Assembly: GCA_902632445.1 (NCBI GenBank)
Contig: CACPCL010000001.1
Location: 78,375 to 142,374, forward strand
From: an uncultured Pelagibacteraceae bacterium
GTDB lineage: Bacteria > Pseudomonadota > Alphaproteobacteria > Pelagibacterales > Pelagibacteraceae
DNA: 64,000 nucleotides
Direction: 5' to 3'
Shown piece by piece: positions 28,631 to 37,681 of this stretch. Below the pieces are notes generated by a model. It did not search any database and was not told the DNA's origin. It was given only the letters and a program-made list of their open reading frames with translations. The translations under genes and the position numbers were made by a program. Within the stretch, counting starts at the first letter, position 1, and every line of letters starts with the position of its first letter.

Positions 28631-29390
28631 TTTCTAAATCTTCTTTCTCTTTTTTTTTCTCAGTAAATCTCACAGTAAATATAGATAACTCATAAAGTAA
28701 TAACAGAGGTATTGCGAGTCCTACTTGTGTAATTGGATCTGGAGGAGTTAAAATAGCTGCTATAGCAAAGATAATTACAATTACATATCTTCTTCTAGTT
28801 TTTAAATAATTTGAATTTACGACACCTATTCTTGCTAATAAATTCAATAGTATTGGTAGTTGAAAACTAATACCAAAAGCAAATATTAATCTCATAATTA
28901 AAGAAAGATACTCATTAACTTTTGCTTCAAGTTGTATTGGTAAACTTGTGTTCGAACCTAATGACTCGAATGATAAAAAAAACTTTATAGCTAAAGGCAT
29001 TACTAAATAATAAACAAGTAACCCTCCTAATAGAAAAAGTATTGGTGTAGATACTAAGTAAGGCAATATTGCTTTTTTTTCGTTTTTGTACAGACCAGGT
29101 GCAACAAATTTATAAATTTGAATTAATAGAACCGGACTTCCTAAAAATATTGCTGAAAAAAAAGCTACTTTTATATATGTGATAAATGTTTCATGAAGTG
29201 CTGTAAAAATTAAACGTCTAGTGATTTGATCATCTTTTACTGCATTGGCATAGGGTTCTACCAAAAAATTATAAATATGATCTGCATAGATATAGGATAT
29301 TACAAATACTATAAAAATAAATATAAGTGAGTTTAAAAGTCTGGAGCGTAACTCAACAAAATGGCTTGTAAATGAATTGGTATCAGCCAT
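28623..29390 (-). CDS. tatC: twin-arginine translocase subunit TatC
   Basis: TatC is the signal-peptide receptor of the Tat system for folded proteins. The 255-residue protein has six membrane helices and the conserved SHFVELRSRLLNS start, the FTALHETFITYIKVAFFSA segment near 65 (with the glutamate used in signal binding), SPVLLIQIYKFVAPGLY near 95, and FAFGISFQLPIL near 168. It overlaps tatB by eight bases and serS by eight. Confidence 0.96.
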   Translation of the reverse strand: MADTNSFTSHFVELRSRLLNSLIFIFIVFVISYIYADHIYNFLVEPYANAVKDDQITRRLIFTALHETFITYIKVAFFSAIFLGSPVLLIQIYKFVAPGLYKNEKKAILPYLVSTPILFLLGGLLVYYLVMPLAIKFFLSFESLGSNTSLPIQLEAKVNEYLSLIMRLIFAFGISFQLPILLNLLARIGVVNSNYLKTRRRYVIVIIFAIAAILTPPDPITQVGLAIPLLLLYELSIFTVRFTEKKKEKEDLENA

Positions 29391-29619
29391 TTTTTTTAAT
29401 ATCTTTTTTTTTCTCAGAATTTTCAGACATTATATCTTTTTCAACATCAATTTCTTTAGTTGCTGAGGACACTTCCTTTTGAAAATTACTTAAAGTATTT
29501 TTAAACTTGCCTACGTATATTCCGATTTTTTTTAAAGCTATTGGAAACTCTTTAGGGCCTAAAACTAATATTGCAATTATTACTACTGATAAAATCTCTA
29601 ACCATCCAATTTGAGGCAT
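29383..29619 (-). CDS. tatB: Sec-independent translocase subunit TatB
   Basis: The 78-residue TatB has an N-terminal helix starting MPQIGWLEILSVVIIAILVL, the GPKEFP hinge near 22 and an amphipathic helix with a charged tail. The GPKEFP motif, rather than FG at the hinge, together with its place between tatA and tatC marks it as TatB. It is short compared with the roughly 170 residues of E. coli TatB, as is usual in streamlined alphaproteobacteria. Confidence 0.9.
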   Translation of the reverse strand: MPQIGWLEILSVVIIAILVLGPKEFPIALKKIGIYVGKFKNTLSNFQKEVSSATKEIDVEKDIMSENSEKKKDIKKNG

Positions 29620-29624
29620 TTTGA

Positions 29625-29822
29625 TTATTTATTTTCAGTGTCAGAATTGTCTGACTTAGAATTGTCATCTTGATTATTTGCAGAAGTATCATCAGACATA
29701 CCTTTTTTAAAACTTTTAATGCCTTTGGCTACATCTCCCATTAAACTTGAGATTTTACCTCTACCAAAAAGTAAAACAACAAGGACGACCACTATTGCTA
29801 TTTGCCAGAAACTAATTCCCAT
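29625..29822 (-). CDS. tatA: Sec-independent translocase subunit TatA
   Basis: The 65-residue TatA has one membrane helix ([16 protein letters not shown]), the [20 protein letters not shown] amphipathic helix that forms the translocation pore, and an acidic Asp/Ser/Asn tail. It is first of the tatA-tatB-tatC group, five bases from tatB. Confidence 0.95.
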   Translation of the reverse strand: MGISFWQIAIVVVLVVLLFGRGKISSLMGDVAKGIKSFKKGMSDDTSANNQDDNSKSDNSDTENK

Positions 29823-29864
29823 AATTAATAGATATATACAATAAAAAGACTTAAATAAATATAT

Positions 29865-30551
29865 TTATTTGTCCTCTTCAGGAGCCTTTTTTATAGCTTC
29901 GTCTATTTCTTGATAAATATTCTGTTTTTCAGTTAATGATTGTTCTTTAAAGAATTTGCCTGTGCCAAAAATTGATTTGTCAATACTTGAAGTATCTATG
30001 AGTCCAGCTGAGCCTAATTCATCTACAGTTGGTAAATCAGATAATTTTTGAATGTTGAAATGATTTAAAAAATTTTCAGTAGTTGCATACTGAATAGGTT
30101 TTCCTGGTATCTCTTTACGACCAGCAGGTCTAACCCAATCTAATTGAAGTAAAATTTCTAAAGTATTCGAAGCAAAAGATACTCCTCTAATTTCCTCAAT
30201 TTCAGATCTAGTAACAGGTTGGTGGTATACTATAATAGCTAATGTTTCTATAGTAGCTTTAGATAATTTTTTGTGAGTAGATTTTTGTAAAGCCATTAAT
30301 TTAGATAAATCATCAGCTGTTCTAAAAGACCACTTATTTTTGATACAAACTAAATTAATTCCCCTTTTTTTATATATACTTTGTAAATTTAATAGTATTT
30401 TTTTAATGTTAGATGTCGTTTGAATTCTTTTTTCAATTGTTTCTATATCCAAAGGTTCAGAGGCTGCAAAAAGTATAGCTTCGATTTGCCTTTCAATTTT
30501 AGATGGTGAGGTTGGGAAATCTATTATATTATTTTTTTTTTTATTTTTCAT
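29865..30551 (-). CDS. scpB: segregation and condensation protein B
   Basis: ScpB is the winged-helix dimer partner of the SMC-ScpAB condensin complex. The 228-residue protein shows IEAILFAASEPLDIETIEK near 23, LSKATIETLAIIVYHQPVTRSEIEEIRGV near 93-122 (the strongest family signature), and LLQLDWVRPAGRKEIPGKP near 133. An acidic tail follows. It begins one base after the scpA stop, so the two are one transcript. Confidence 0.93.
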   Translation of the reverse strand: MKNKKKNNIIDFPTSPSKIERQIEAILFAASEPLDIETIEKRIQTTSNIKKILLNLQSIYKKRGINLVCIKNKWSFRTADDLSKLMALQKSTHKKLSKATIETLAIIVYHQPVTRSEIEEIRGVSFASNTLEILLQLDWVRPAGRKEIPGKPIQYATTENFLNHFNIQKLSDLPTVDELGSAGLIDTSSIDKSIFGTGKFFKEQSLTEKQNIYQEIDEAIKKAPEEDK

Positions 30552-30552
30552 T

Positions 30553-31287
30553 TCAGGATTTTTTAATCATTATCTTATCAAATATCTTTTTTTGCGAAAC
30601 AGAAATAACACCTTCTTTTGCCAACTCAAGGCTAGCAGCAAATATACCAGATATCCCTGTCCTTTTCATTTTATTTTCTGAATAAAATTTTGGTATCAAT
30701 TCCATAATATGTTTCCATTCAACTATTTTATCTAAATTTTTTCTTATTTGTTTAATACCTTCCTCTGTGGTTAAAACTGGAAGCTTAGGTATACTTATAT
30801 TTTGAAAAGTTTTTTGCATTTGTATATAGGAGTATGTCTTAAGAAGTTCGTATAACGAAACGTCATAAACGGGTGTGTTTATAGATCTAATTCCGCCTTT
30901 CATTCCTCTAGTAAAAATATGAATTCCTAATCTTTTTTTTTGTAGCATTTGATCAGACAAAATTCGAATTAACTCTAATTTTTTTAATTGTAACTTAAGT
31001 TTTTCAGCAACCTCGGTTGCCTTAAAGTCATCATCCACTTCATCAGGTAGTAACAATTTAGATTTCAAGTATGCTAGCCAAGTCGCCATAAGTAAAAATT
31101 CTGATGCTGTTTCTAAGTTTAAGTCTTCTTGTTCTTTAATAAAATTTAAAAATTGATCTGCTAGTTTGGTAATAGAAATTTCAGCTAAATCTACTTTCTG
31201 AGTTTTTGCTAGATCAAGAAGGACTTCTAGTGGGCCATTGTAGTTAGGAATATCGATAGAAATTTGATTATGATTTTTTGATTCCAT
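30553..31287 (-). CDS. scpA: segregation and condensation protein A
   Basis: ScpA is the kleisin bridging SMC heads. The 244-residue protein has the N-terminal YNGPLEVLLDLAKTQKVDLAEI motif, EFLLMATWLAYLKSKLLLP near 84, and a C-terminal winged helix (IFAASLELAKEGVISVSQKK). The order nagZ, scpA, scpB, tatA is typical of alphaproteobacteria. Confidence 0.93.
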   Translation of the reverse strand: MESKNHNQISIDIPNYNGPLEVLLDLAKTQKVDLAEISITKLADQFLNFIKEQEDLNLETASEFLLMATWLAYLKSKLLLPDEVDDDFKATEVAEKLKLQLKKLELIRILSDQMLQKKRLGIHIFTRGMKGGIRSINTPVYDVSLYELLKTYSYIQMQKTFQNISIPKLPVLTTEEGIKQIRKNLDKIVEWKHIMELIPKFYSENKMKRTGISGIFAASLELAKEGVISVSQKKIFDKIMIKKS

Positions 31288-31299
31288 AGTTAACTAATT

Positions 31300-32244
31300 T
31301 TAACCTAAAAATTTATAAAATTCTGATGTTTTTTTAGATGTAAATTTGTCAATATAAGGTACTGATTTGATCAATTTAAAGTTGTCATTTATATTACCCG
31401 CACAGTATAAGACAAGATTACAGCCGGCGTTGAGCGATTTCTTAGCATTAGTAATCAAATCATATCTTAAAGCTTTCATTGAAATATCATCAGACATTAT
31501 AATGCCTTTAAATCTTATCTTTTTTCTAATCACTTTATCAATAATTTTTTTAGAAAATGTAGCTACATTCTCATTGTCAATTTTTTGATAAAGAATATGA
31601 GCTGTCATAGCAAATTTAGCCTTAGAATATTTAAAAGGAAAATAATCAACATCATTTAATTTTTTTTTACTAAATTTGACTTTTGGCATAATTTTATGGC
31701 TATCTGAATAAGCACAACCGTGTCCAGGAATATGTTTTATAACACCGGCAATTTTATTCGAATGTAGATATTTTATTGTTAAATCACCTAATGTCTTAAT
31801 TATCCTCTTGTCATTTGAAAAACTCCTTTTTCCAATAACTTTGCTTGTATTAATTCTTAAAACATCAAGCACAGGAATTGTATTTATATTTATTCCAAGA
31901 ATTTTTAAATTTTTAATTAATGATTCGATATAATGTTTGTAAATTTTGATACAAAAAATTTTATCTTTTTTATATAAATTTCCAAAAAAATTAGCTGAAA
32001 TATTATGATTTATAATGTTTTTTAATCTAGAAACATTTTTTCCTTCTTCATCAATAATAATTGGAAATCTATTGTTTTTTGTAAGTTTTTTAATTTTTGA
32101 TATTAAATTTTTAACTTGGTTGAATGACTGTAAATTTCTTTTAAACAAAATGATACCCCATGGCTTTTCTCTCGATAAGAGAATTTTTTCCATTTTTGAT
32201 AATTTTGTTCCTTTAATACTTACTATTAATGCTTTGCATTTCAT
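31300..32244 (-). CDS. nagZ: beta-N-acetylhexosaminidase (glycoside hydrolase 3)
   Basis: NagZ removes GlcNAc from muropeptides in cytosolic peptidoglycan recycling. The 314-residue protein has the GH3 landmarks IIDEEGKNVSRL near 62, GVIKHIPGHG near 165 with SDSHKIMP after it (the His/Asp pair of the KHFPGHG...DSH motif), and the nucleophile aspartate in IIMSDDISMKAL near 250. There is no signal peptide. The start overlaps the preceding small gene by four bases. Confidence 0.88.
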   Translation of the reverse strand: MKCKALIVSIKGTKLSKMEKILLSREKPWGIILFKRNLQSFNQVKNLISKIKKLTKNNRFPIIIDEEGKNVSRLKNIINHNISANFFGNLYKKDKIFCIKIYKHYIESLIKNLKILGININTIPVLDVLRINTSKVIGKRSFSNDKRIIKTLGDLTIKYLHSNKIAGVIKHIPGHGCAYSDSHKIMPKVKFSKKKLNDVDYFPFKYSKAKFAMTAHILYQKIDNENVATFSKKIIDKVIRKKIRFKGIIMSDDISMKALRYDLITNAKKSLNAGCNLVLYCAGNINDNFKLIKSVPYIDKFTSKKTSEFYKFLG

Positions 32245-32504
32245 TTACTTTTCAGCAGTTCCCAAAAACTTCTTTTTTTATTTTCATTTATTTCATGTTC
32301 AAAAGAGTCATTAAATTCTATTACATTATTTGTATCATTAGATAAGACAGGCAAATCAACAATTTTTTGTTTAAGTATCTCGTCCATATTAGTTCGATTA
32401 GTTTTTTTTATTACTATATTTTTATCAGACAAGTAATATTTAAAAATACTTAAAATAAAGATGATAATTAATATGAACATTAATATATTAGATATTTTGT
32501 TCAT
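32241..32504 (-). CDS. small single-pass membrane protein in the argS-nagZ slot
   Basis: The 87-residue protein has one N-terminal membrane helix (ILMFILIIIFILSIFKYYL) and a short charged tail with no recognisable fold. In other alphaproteobacteria this position between argS and nagZ is usually filled by a longer membrane-anchored protein with a C-terminal SPOR domain; here no SPOR domain is visible. It may be a shortened remnant that keeps the anchor (inference). Overlaps of one base with argS and four with nagZ show it is translated within the operon. Confidence 0.55.
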   Translation of the reverse strand: MNKISNILMFILIIIFILSIFKYYLSDKNIVIKKTNRTNMDEILKQKIVDLPVLSNDTNNVIEFNDSFEHEINENKKRSFWELLKSK

Positions 32505-34228
32505 TACATCTTGTTAGGAAGTGATACGCCTAAAATATTCATCCCATTTTTTATCACAATAGCAATTAGATATATAATTGATAAAGAATCATTCTTTTTA
32601 GCTTTACCATTTTCAATAAATCTATATTGACTATCCTCATTACCTTTGCTCCAATATGAATGAAATAAAGTTGAAAGTTCATACAGATAAAAAGGTATTT
32701 TATGTGGCTCAAATTTATTAGAGGCAGACTCTATTACTTTCGGCCATTCAAATATTTTTCTTAAAATTTTTTCTTCATATTTATTTGGGGAAAATGAGTT
32801 TAAACTTAAAACTATTTTATCATCTAAACTCATATTTAATGTTCTTATAATTGAATTTATCCTAGCAAAAGCATATTGAACATAATAAACTGGATTATCT
32901 TTTGTTTTTTCTTTTACTTTATCAAAATCAAAGTCAAGTTCTACATCATTACTTCTGTTCAACATCATAAATCTAATAAAATCTTTATCTACTTCATTGA
33001 GTAAATCTTGGACAGAAATAAAATCACCTGCTCTTTTCGACATTTTGAATGGTTTGCCATTTTTATAAAGTTTTACAAGCTGACACACTTTACAAATTAA
33101 TTTTACTTTCTTGTCAGAAATAGCAGATACGGCAGCTGAAATTCTTTTTATGTAACCAGTATGATCAGCTCCCAAAACATTGATTAAATTCTTAAATTTT
33201 CTATTTATCTTATCTGAATGATAAGCAACATCATTTGCAAAATATGTCCAGCTTCCATCATTTTTTTGTAATGCACGATCTGTATCGTCTCCGAATAAAG
33301 TTGATTTAAAAATCAATCTTTTGATTTTTTTCCAATTTTTTGCTGGTTCCCCTTTGGGAGGTTCAAGAAATCCCTCTTCTACAACATTTTTTATTTGAAG
33401 CTGTTTAACTGTTTTATTAACTAAGTCTTTTGAAACTATTTCACTTTCTGAAAAAAATTTGTCATGAATTATACCAAGTTGTTTCAAATCACTTTTAATT
33501 AATTGCATTGAATTTTCTAAAGAGAGTATTTTTAATTCGTGAAATGACTTTTCAAAATTATCGGTTTGGATATCTTTATTTTTCTTTAAAATATTTTGTG
33601 CAATATCTTTTATATAATTTCCAGGGTATAATCCTTCCTTAGAAATAAATTTTTCTTTAAATTTAATTTCTCTAATCCTTAAAAAAACAGACTCTACAAA
33701 ATTTCTTATTTGATTACCGTAGTCATTAATATAATACTCTTTAACAACTTTATTACCATTAAACATAAGTAGGTTTGATAAAACATCTCCAAATATTGCT
33801 CCTCTACAGTGTCCAACATGCATTGGTCCTGTAGGATTTGCTGAAACAAATTCTATGTTAAAAATTCCATCTGATTTTTTTGAACCATAAGACTCTTTAT
33901 CTTTTAATATATTATTGATATTTGAAACCATTCCCTCTTTTGATAATTTTATGTTTAAAAATCCAGGTCCAGCAACTTCAATTTTTTCAAAATGATTAAT
34001 TTCTTTTAAGAGTAATTCTTTAATTTTATTTGATAAATCAATTGGATTAATTTTGTTTGCTTTTGATAAAATTAAAGAAACATTAGTAGAAAGATCATAA
34101 TTAAAGTGTTCAGGAGGAACTTCTAAATTTATATCTTTTAGATTGTCAAGATTTTTTAATTGCAAGATATCTTTGTTATCTTTTATTAGTTTGTAAATTT
34201 TTAATAAATAGTTCTCAAAAATATTCAT
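32504..34228 (-). CDS. argS: arginyl-tRNA synthetase
   Basis: The 574-residue class I synthetase charges tRNA-Arg. It has the N-terminal additional domain (YDLSTNVSLILSK...), the HIGH-type motif in NPTGPMHVGHCRGAIFGD near 130-147, YYINDYGNQIRNFVES near 162, and a KMSK-type FKMSKRAGDFISV near 392. The C-terminal anticodon-binding helices end in LYELSTLFHSYWSKG. It overlaps dgt by four bases. Confidence 0.96.
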   Translation of the reverse strand: MNIFENYLLKIYKLIKDNKDILQLKNLDNLKDINLEVPPEHFNYDLSTNVSLILSKANKINPIDLSNKIKELLLKEINHFEKIEVAGPGFLNIKLSKEGMVSNINNILKDKESYGSKKSDGIFNIEFVSANPTGPMHVGHCRGAIFGDVLSNLLMFNGNKVVKEYYINDYGNQIRNFVESVFLRIREIKFKEKFISKEGLYPGNYIKDIAQNILKKNKDIQTDNFEKSFHELKILSLENSMQLIKSDLKQLGIIHDKFFSESEIVSKDLVNKTVKQLQIKNVVEEGFLEPPKGEPAKNWKKIKRLIFKSTLFGDDTDRALQKNDGSWTYFANDVAYHSDKINRKFKNLINVLGADHTGYIKRISAAVSAISDKKVKLICKVCQLVKLYKNGKPFKMSKRAGDFISVQDLLNEVDKDFIRFMMLNRSNDVELDFDFDKVKEKTKDNPVYYVQYAFARINSIIRTLNMSLDDKIVLSLNSFSPNKYEEKILRKIFEWPKVIESASNKFEPHKIPFYLYELSTLFHSYWSKGNEDSQYRFIENGKAKKNDSLSIIYLIAIVIKNGMNILGVSLPNKM

Positions 34229-35364
34229 TTAATTTTTTTGTAGAGATTTATTGCATATCTATCAGTCATACCAGCAATAAAATCACATATCGACCTTGCG
34301 ATATTAGTTTTATCATACTTACTAACATTTATGTATCTCTTTGGATTTTTTTTTATTGATAAATATAATTTATTTATAATTTTTTTTCCGAAAATTGTAT
34401 TTTTTTTCACATTTTTGTGAAAATACATTTTTTTTCTAAGAAATATTTTAATTTTTTTATCAAATTTTTTCATTTTTTTTGAAAACGTAACAATTGGATA
34501 TTTTGATTTATACACATCATTTAATTTTTTTAATTTATATTTTTTTATATTTCTTTGAGTAGTAATTATAATATCTTTAACCATTTCATTTATTATTTCT
34601 CTTACAATTTGCCTTATTACTAAATCGATAGAATAGGTGCTTATTTTTTTTTTATGTTTAAAAATTATATTTTTTAAAACTGGGATATTTTCTAGGTCCT
34701 TCAAACTAAACAAATTTGACTTTAAACCATCTTCTAGATCATGGCTGTTATATGCAATATCATCCGAGATAGATGCAATTTGTGCCTCTAAGGATGGGCT
34801 TTGTGAGAATTTGATTTTATTTTTAAAAAGATTTTTTCCTAAAATTTTATTATATTTATTAAGATTTTTTATTGGACCGTTATGTTTTAATAAACCATCT
34901 AATGTTTCGAAAGTAAGATTAAGTCCTTTAAAATTATAATATCTATTTTCCAAAAACAAAATAATTCTTATAGTTTGAATATTGTGATCAAAACCTCCAA
35001 AGTTAATCATACATTTATGTAAAGCTTCTTCTCCAGCATGCCCAAAAGGAGTATGACCTAAATCATGAGCTAAGCTTAATGTCTCACACAAATCCTCATT
35101 TAAATTAAAAAATTTTGACAAAGTTCTTGCTATTTGTGCTACCTCTAAGGAATGAGTTATTCTAGTTCTAAAATGATCTCCGGAAGTATTTACAAATACT
35201 TGGGTTTTATGTTTAAGTCTCCTAAAGGCAGTTGAATGAATAATTCTATCTCTATCTCTCTGAAAATCAGATCTTAGAGGAGTTTTTTTTTCTTTAAAGA
35301 GCCTCCCTTTTGAAATTAAAGGTGTAGCTAAATTTGATAATGTTTGAATTGAATTTTTTTGCAT
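34225..35364 (-). CDS. dgt: deoxyguanosinetriphosphate triphosphohydrolase-like protein
   Basis: The 379-residue HD-domain protein releases tripolyphosphate from dNTPs. The motifs are the N-terminal RDRDRIIHSTAFRRLKHKTQ, RTRITHSLEVAQIART near 67 (the first metal His), the HD pair in SLAHDLGHTPFGHAGEEAL near 95, and a later DDIAYNSHDLEDGLK near 205. It is divergent from erpA over 31 bases and starts the reverse-strand run down to the secF region. Confidence 0.92.
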   Translation of the reverse strand: MQKNSIQTLSNLATPLISKGRLFKEKKTPLRSDFQRDRDRIIHSTAFRRLKHKTQVFVNTSGDHFRTRITHSLEVAQIARTLSKFFNLNEDLCETLSLAHDLGHTPFGHAGEEALHKCMINFGGFDHNIQTIRIILFLENRYYNFKGLNLTFETLDGLLKHNGPIKNLNKYNKILGKNLFKNKIKFSQSPSLEAQIASISDDIAYNSHDLEDGLKSNLFSLKDLENIPVLKNIIFKHKKKISTYSIDLVIRQIVREIINEMVKDIIITTQRNIKKYKLKKLNDVYKSKYPIVTFSKKMKKFDKKIKIFLRKKMYFHKNVKKNTIFGKKIINKLYLSIKKNPKRYINVSKYDKTNIARSICDFIAGMTDRYAINLYKKIK

Positions 35365-35395
35365 GCTTACTATATAGATTATATACTAGATAATT

Positions 35396-35710
35396 ATGGA
35401 AAAAAAATTAGAATTTACTGCAAGAGCTAAGAGTGAAATAGAAAAAATCACCAAAAGTGAAGATAAAAAATATTTTAGAATTTCAGTTCAAGGTGGTGGA
35501 TGTTCAGGTTTTAAATATAATTTTAGCTTTGATGATAAGTTAGAAAAAGATGACGTTTTATTTGATCTTACTGTTATTGATAAAATTTCTCTAGATATAA
35601 TTGCTGGATCAACAGTTGATTTTAAGAAAGAGATGATTGGTGAGTCTTTCGTAATTAATAATCCAAAAGCCTCGGCCTCATGCGGTTGTGGTTTATCATT
35701 TTCAGTTTAA
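35396..35710 (+). CDS. erpA: A-type iron-sulfur cluster carrier (ErpA/IscA/HesB family)
   Basis: The 104-residue carrier passes Fe-S clusters to client proteins such as IspG and complex I. The three conserved cysteines are present: GGGCSGFKYNF near residue 38 and the C-terminal SASCGCGLSF near 97-99. The gene is the sole A-type carrier in this window. Its stop overlaps the xthA start (TAATG). Whether it is ErpA, IscA or SufA cannot be decided from sequence alone, so the symbol is tentative. Confidence 0.85.
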   Translation: MEKKLEFTARAKSEIEKITKSEDKKYFRISVQGGGCSGFKYNFSFDDKLEKDDVLFDLTVIDKISLDIIAGSTVDFKKEMIGESFVINNPKASASCGCGLSFSV

Positions 35711-36486
35711 TGAAAATAATCTCTTGGAATGTAAATTCAGTGAGAGCGAGAATCACTAATATTTTGAATTATATAAAACAATCAAAACCAGACATTTTGC
35801 TGATTCAAGAAATTAAAACACAAGAAGAAAACTTTCCTTATGAAGAATTTGAAAAAATTGGATATCAGTCACATGTATTTGGACAAAAAAGCTATAATGG
35901 AGTCGCAATAATTTCTAAAATCGAAGTCAAAAATATAAAAAAAAATTTTATTAATGATGAGTTAAAACAGTCTAGAGTTATTACAGGTGAAGTCCAAATA
36001 AAAAAAAGTAATATAAAATTAATTAATGTATATGTTCCAAATGGAAACCCAGTTGAAAGCGAAAAATACAATTATAAAAAAAAATGGCTTAATAAGTTTG
36101 TTTTAAACATTAAAAAAGAATTTGAAAAATACTCCAACTTAATAATTGCAGGGGATTTTAATATAATTCCTGAAGAAAAAGATGTTTATAATTTTAAAAG
36201 ATACGAAAATGATGCTCTTGGTAAATTAGAAATAAGAAAGAAGTTTCGTGAGCTATTAAACTTAGGTTTTAAAGATGTCTATAGATTAAAATTTAAAGAA
36301 AAACAAGAATATACTTTTTGGGACTATTTTGCTGGCTCATGGCAAAAAAATTATGGAATGAGAATTGATCATTTTCTTTTATCAAATAATTTATTAGATA
36401 GGATTGTATCTATAAACATAAACAAAATTCCTAGATCAAAGACTAAGCCTTCAGATCATACGCCAATTGAATTAGAGATTATTTAA
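35710..36486 (+). CDS. xthA: exodeoxyribonuclease III
   Basis: The AP endonuclease/exonuclease of base excision repair. The ATG at 35710, overlapping the erpA stop by one base, gives the canonical MKIISWNVNSVRAR start and a 258-residue protein. A longer frame starting 30 bases upstream would run inside erpA and is not needed. Motifs are LLIQEIKTQ near 32 (metal-binding Glu), NVYVPNGNP near 111, the catalytic AGDFNIIPEEKDVY near 148, and MRIDHFLLS and SDHTPIELEI near the end. The 3' end overlaps manC by eight bases. Confidence 0.94.
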   Translation: MKIISWNVNSVRARITNILNYIKQSKPDILLIQEIKTQEENFPYEEFEKIGYQSHVFGQKSYNGVAIISKIEVKNIKKNFINDELKQSRVITGEVQIKKSNIKLINVYVPNGNPVESEKYNYKKKWLNKFVLNIKKEFEKYSNLIIAGDFNIIPEEKDVYNFKRYENDALGKLEIRKKFRELLNLGFKDVYRLKFKEKQEYTFWDYFAGSWQKNYGMRIDHFLLSNNLLDRIVSININKIPRSKTKPSDHTPIELEII

Positions 36487-37681
36487 CTCTTCCATAAATA
36501 TCTTCATATCTAACAATATCAGTTTCTTTCAAAATGGAGCCTAACTGGACTTCCATTATTTTAACAAATTTTTTATTAGGGTTTTGAATTCTGTGAATTG
36601 CTCCTTTTGGAATGAAAATTGACTCATTTGGTTTTTTTATAAAGAATTTATTATTTAAAGTAATCTTTGGAGCTCCTTTAGTAATAACCCAATGCTCAGA
36701 TCTGTGAAAGTGTTTTTGTAAACTTAATACGCCTTTTGGCTTGACGTTAATCTCTTTCACCAAAAAATTATTTCCATTATAAAGATTTGTATAGCTCCCC
36801 CAAGGTCTATAGAAGACATTTTTTTTCTTAAAATATTTAATTTTATTTTTTTTATACATTAGAAGAATTTCTTTCCAACTTCCTAAATCCGACCATTCAA
36901 TATTTAATTTTATTGCATTAATTTTTTTAATTTTTTCTAAAATAGCGTAATCAAATGACTTTGATGGATTTTTAATAAAAGTTTTTTTATTAAGATAATA
37001 TATATTATTTTTATATTTACTTTTTTTTACAGATAGTAGAGAGTAATTATAAATTTTTTTTTGGTAGTATTTAAAATTATAAATTAATGAGTCTTTTCTC
37101 AAAAAAAACATGCCAGAATTCCAATATCCCCCTTTTTTTATTATTGATTTTGCTTTAACTAAGTTTGGTTTTTCAATAAAACTGGAAACTTGATTTAAGT
37201 TATTAATTTTCTTTGAGATAAAATATCCATATTGATCAGAAACTGATTTAGGCTTAATGCCAAAAATAAAAATATTTCTACTATTCAAAAATTTTTTATA
37301 TTTTTTAATTTCATAATTAAATTTACCATTATTTTCAATTAAATGATCAGATGATAAGAAAACTAATGGTTGTTTGTCTGGAATATCTTTTAATAGTGCA
37401 GAAGTTAAAATCGCTGGCGCAGTATTTTTTTTTGCAGGTTCTAAAATAATTTTGAATTTTTTAATTTTTTTTTTTTGTAAGATTTTCTTTATATCTTTTA
37501 GATACTTTAAGTTTGTGCTGATAATTGGGTAATCAAATAAAGGATTTTTAATTCTTTCTAGAGTTTTGCTGAATAATGTCCATCCACCAAAATCAATGAA
37601 CTGTTTGGCTTGATGTATTTTAGTATCAGTCCACAGTCTGGTTCCAGCACCTCCGCATAAAATAACTGGTCTTATTTTCAT
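36479..37681 (-). CDS. manC: mannose-1-phosphate guanylyltransferase with cupin (type II phosphomannose isomerase) domain
   Basis: The 400-residue ManC/AlgA-type protein makes GDP-mannose. The N-terminal nucleotidyltransferase domain has the VILCGGAGTRLW pyrophosphorylase signature, the FLSSDHLI segment near 108, FIEKPNLVKA near 168 and NSGMFFLRKDSL near 187. The C-terminal cupin (from about 290: YRPWGSYTNLY, LQKHFHRSEHWVITKG, IFIPKGAIHRIQN) carries the metal His/Glu residues of type II phosphomannose isomerase. The protein is shorter than the usual 470-480 residues. It overlaps ilvD by one base. The GDP-mannose probably feeds surface polysaccharide (inference). Confidence 0.9.
   Translation of the reverse strand: MKIRPVILCGGAGTRLWTDTKIHQAKQFIDFGGWTLFSKTLERIKNPLFDYPIISTNLKYLKDIKKILQKKKIKKFKIILEPAKKNTAPAILTSALLKDIPDKQPLVFLSSDHLIENNGKFNYEIKKYKKFLNSRNIFIFGIKPKSVSDQYGYFISKKINNLNQVSSFIEKPNLVKAKSIIKKGGYWNSGMFFLRKDSLIYNFKYYQKKIYNYSLLSVKKSKYKNNIYYLNKKTFIKNPSKSFDYAILEKIKKINAIKLNIEWSDLGSWKEILLMYKKNKIKYFKKKNVFYRPWGSYTNLYNGNNFLVKEINVKPKGVLSLQKHFHRSEHWVITKGAPKITLNNKFFIKKPNESIFIPKGAIHRIQNPNKKFVKIMEVQLGSILKETDIVRYEDIYGRVK

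Noticed and set aside
35680..35710. Earlier start for xthA inside erpA
   Set aside because: The family N terminus begins at MKIISWNVNSVRA, whose ATG at 35710 overlaps the erpA stop, a typical coupled start.
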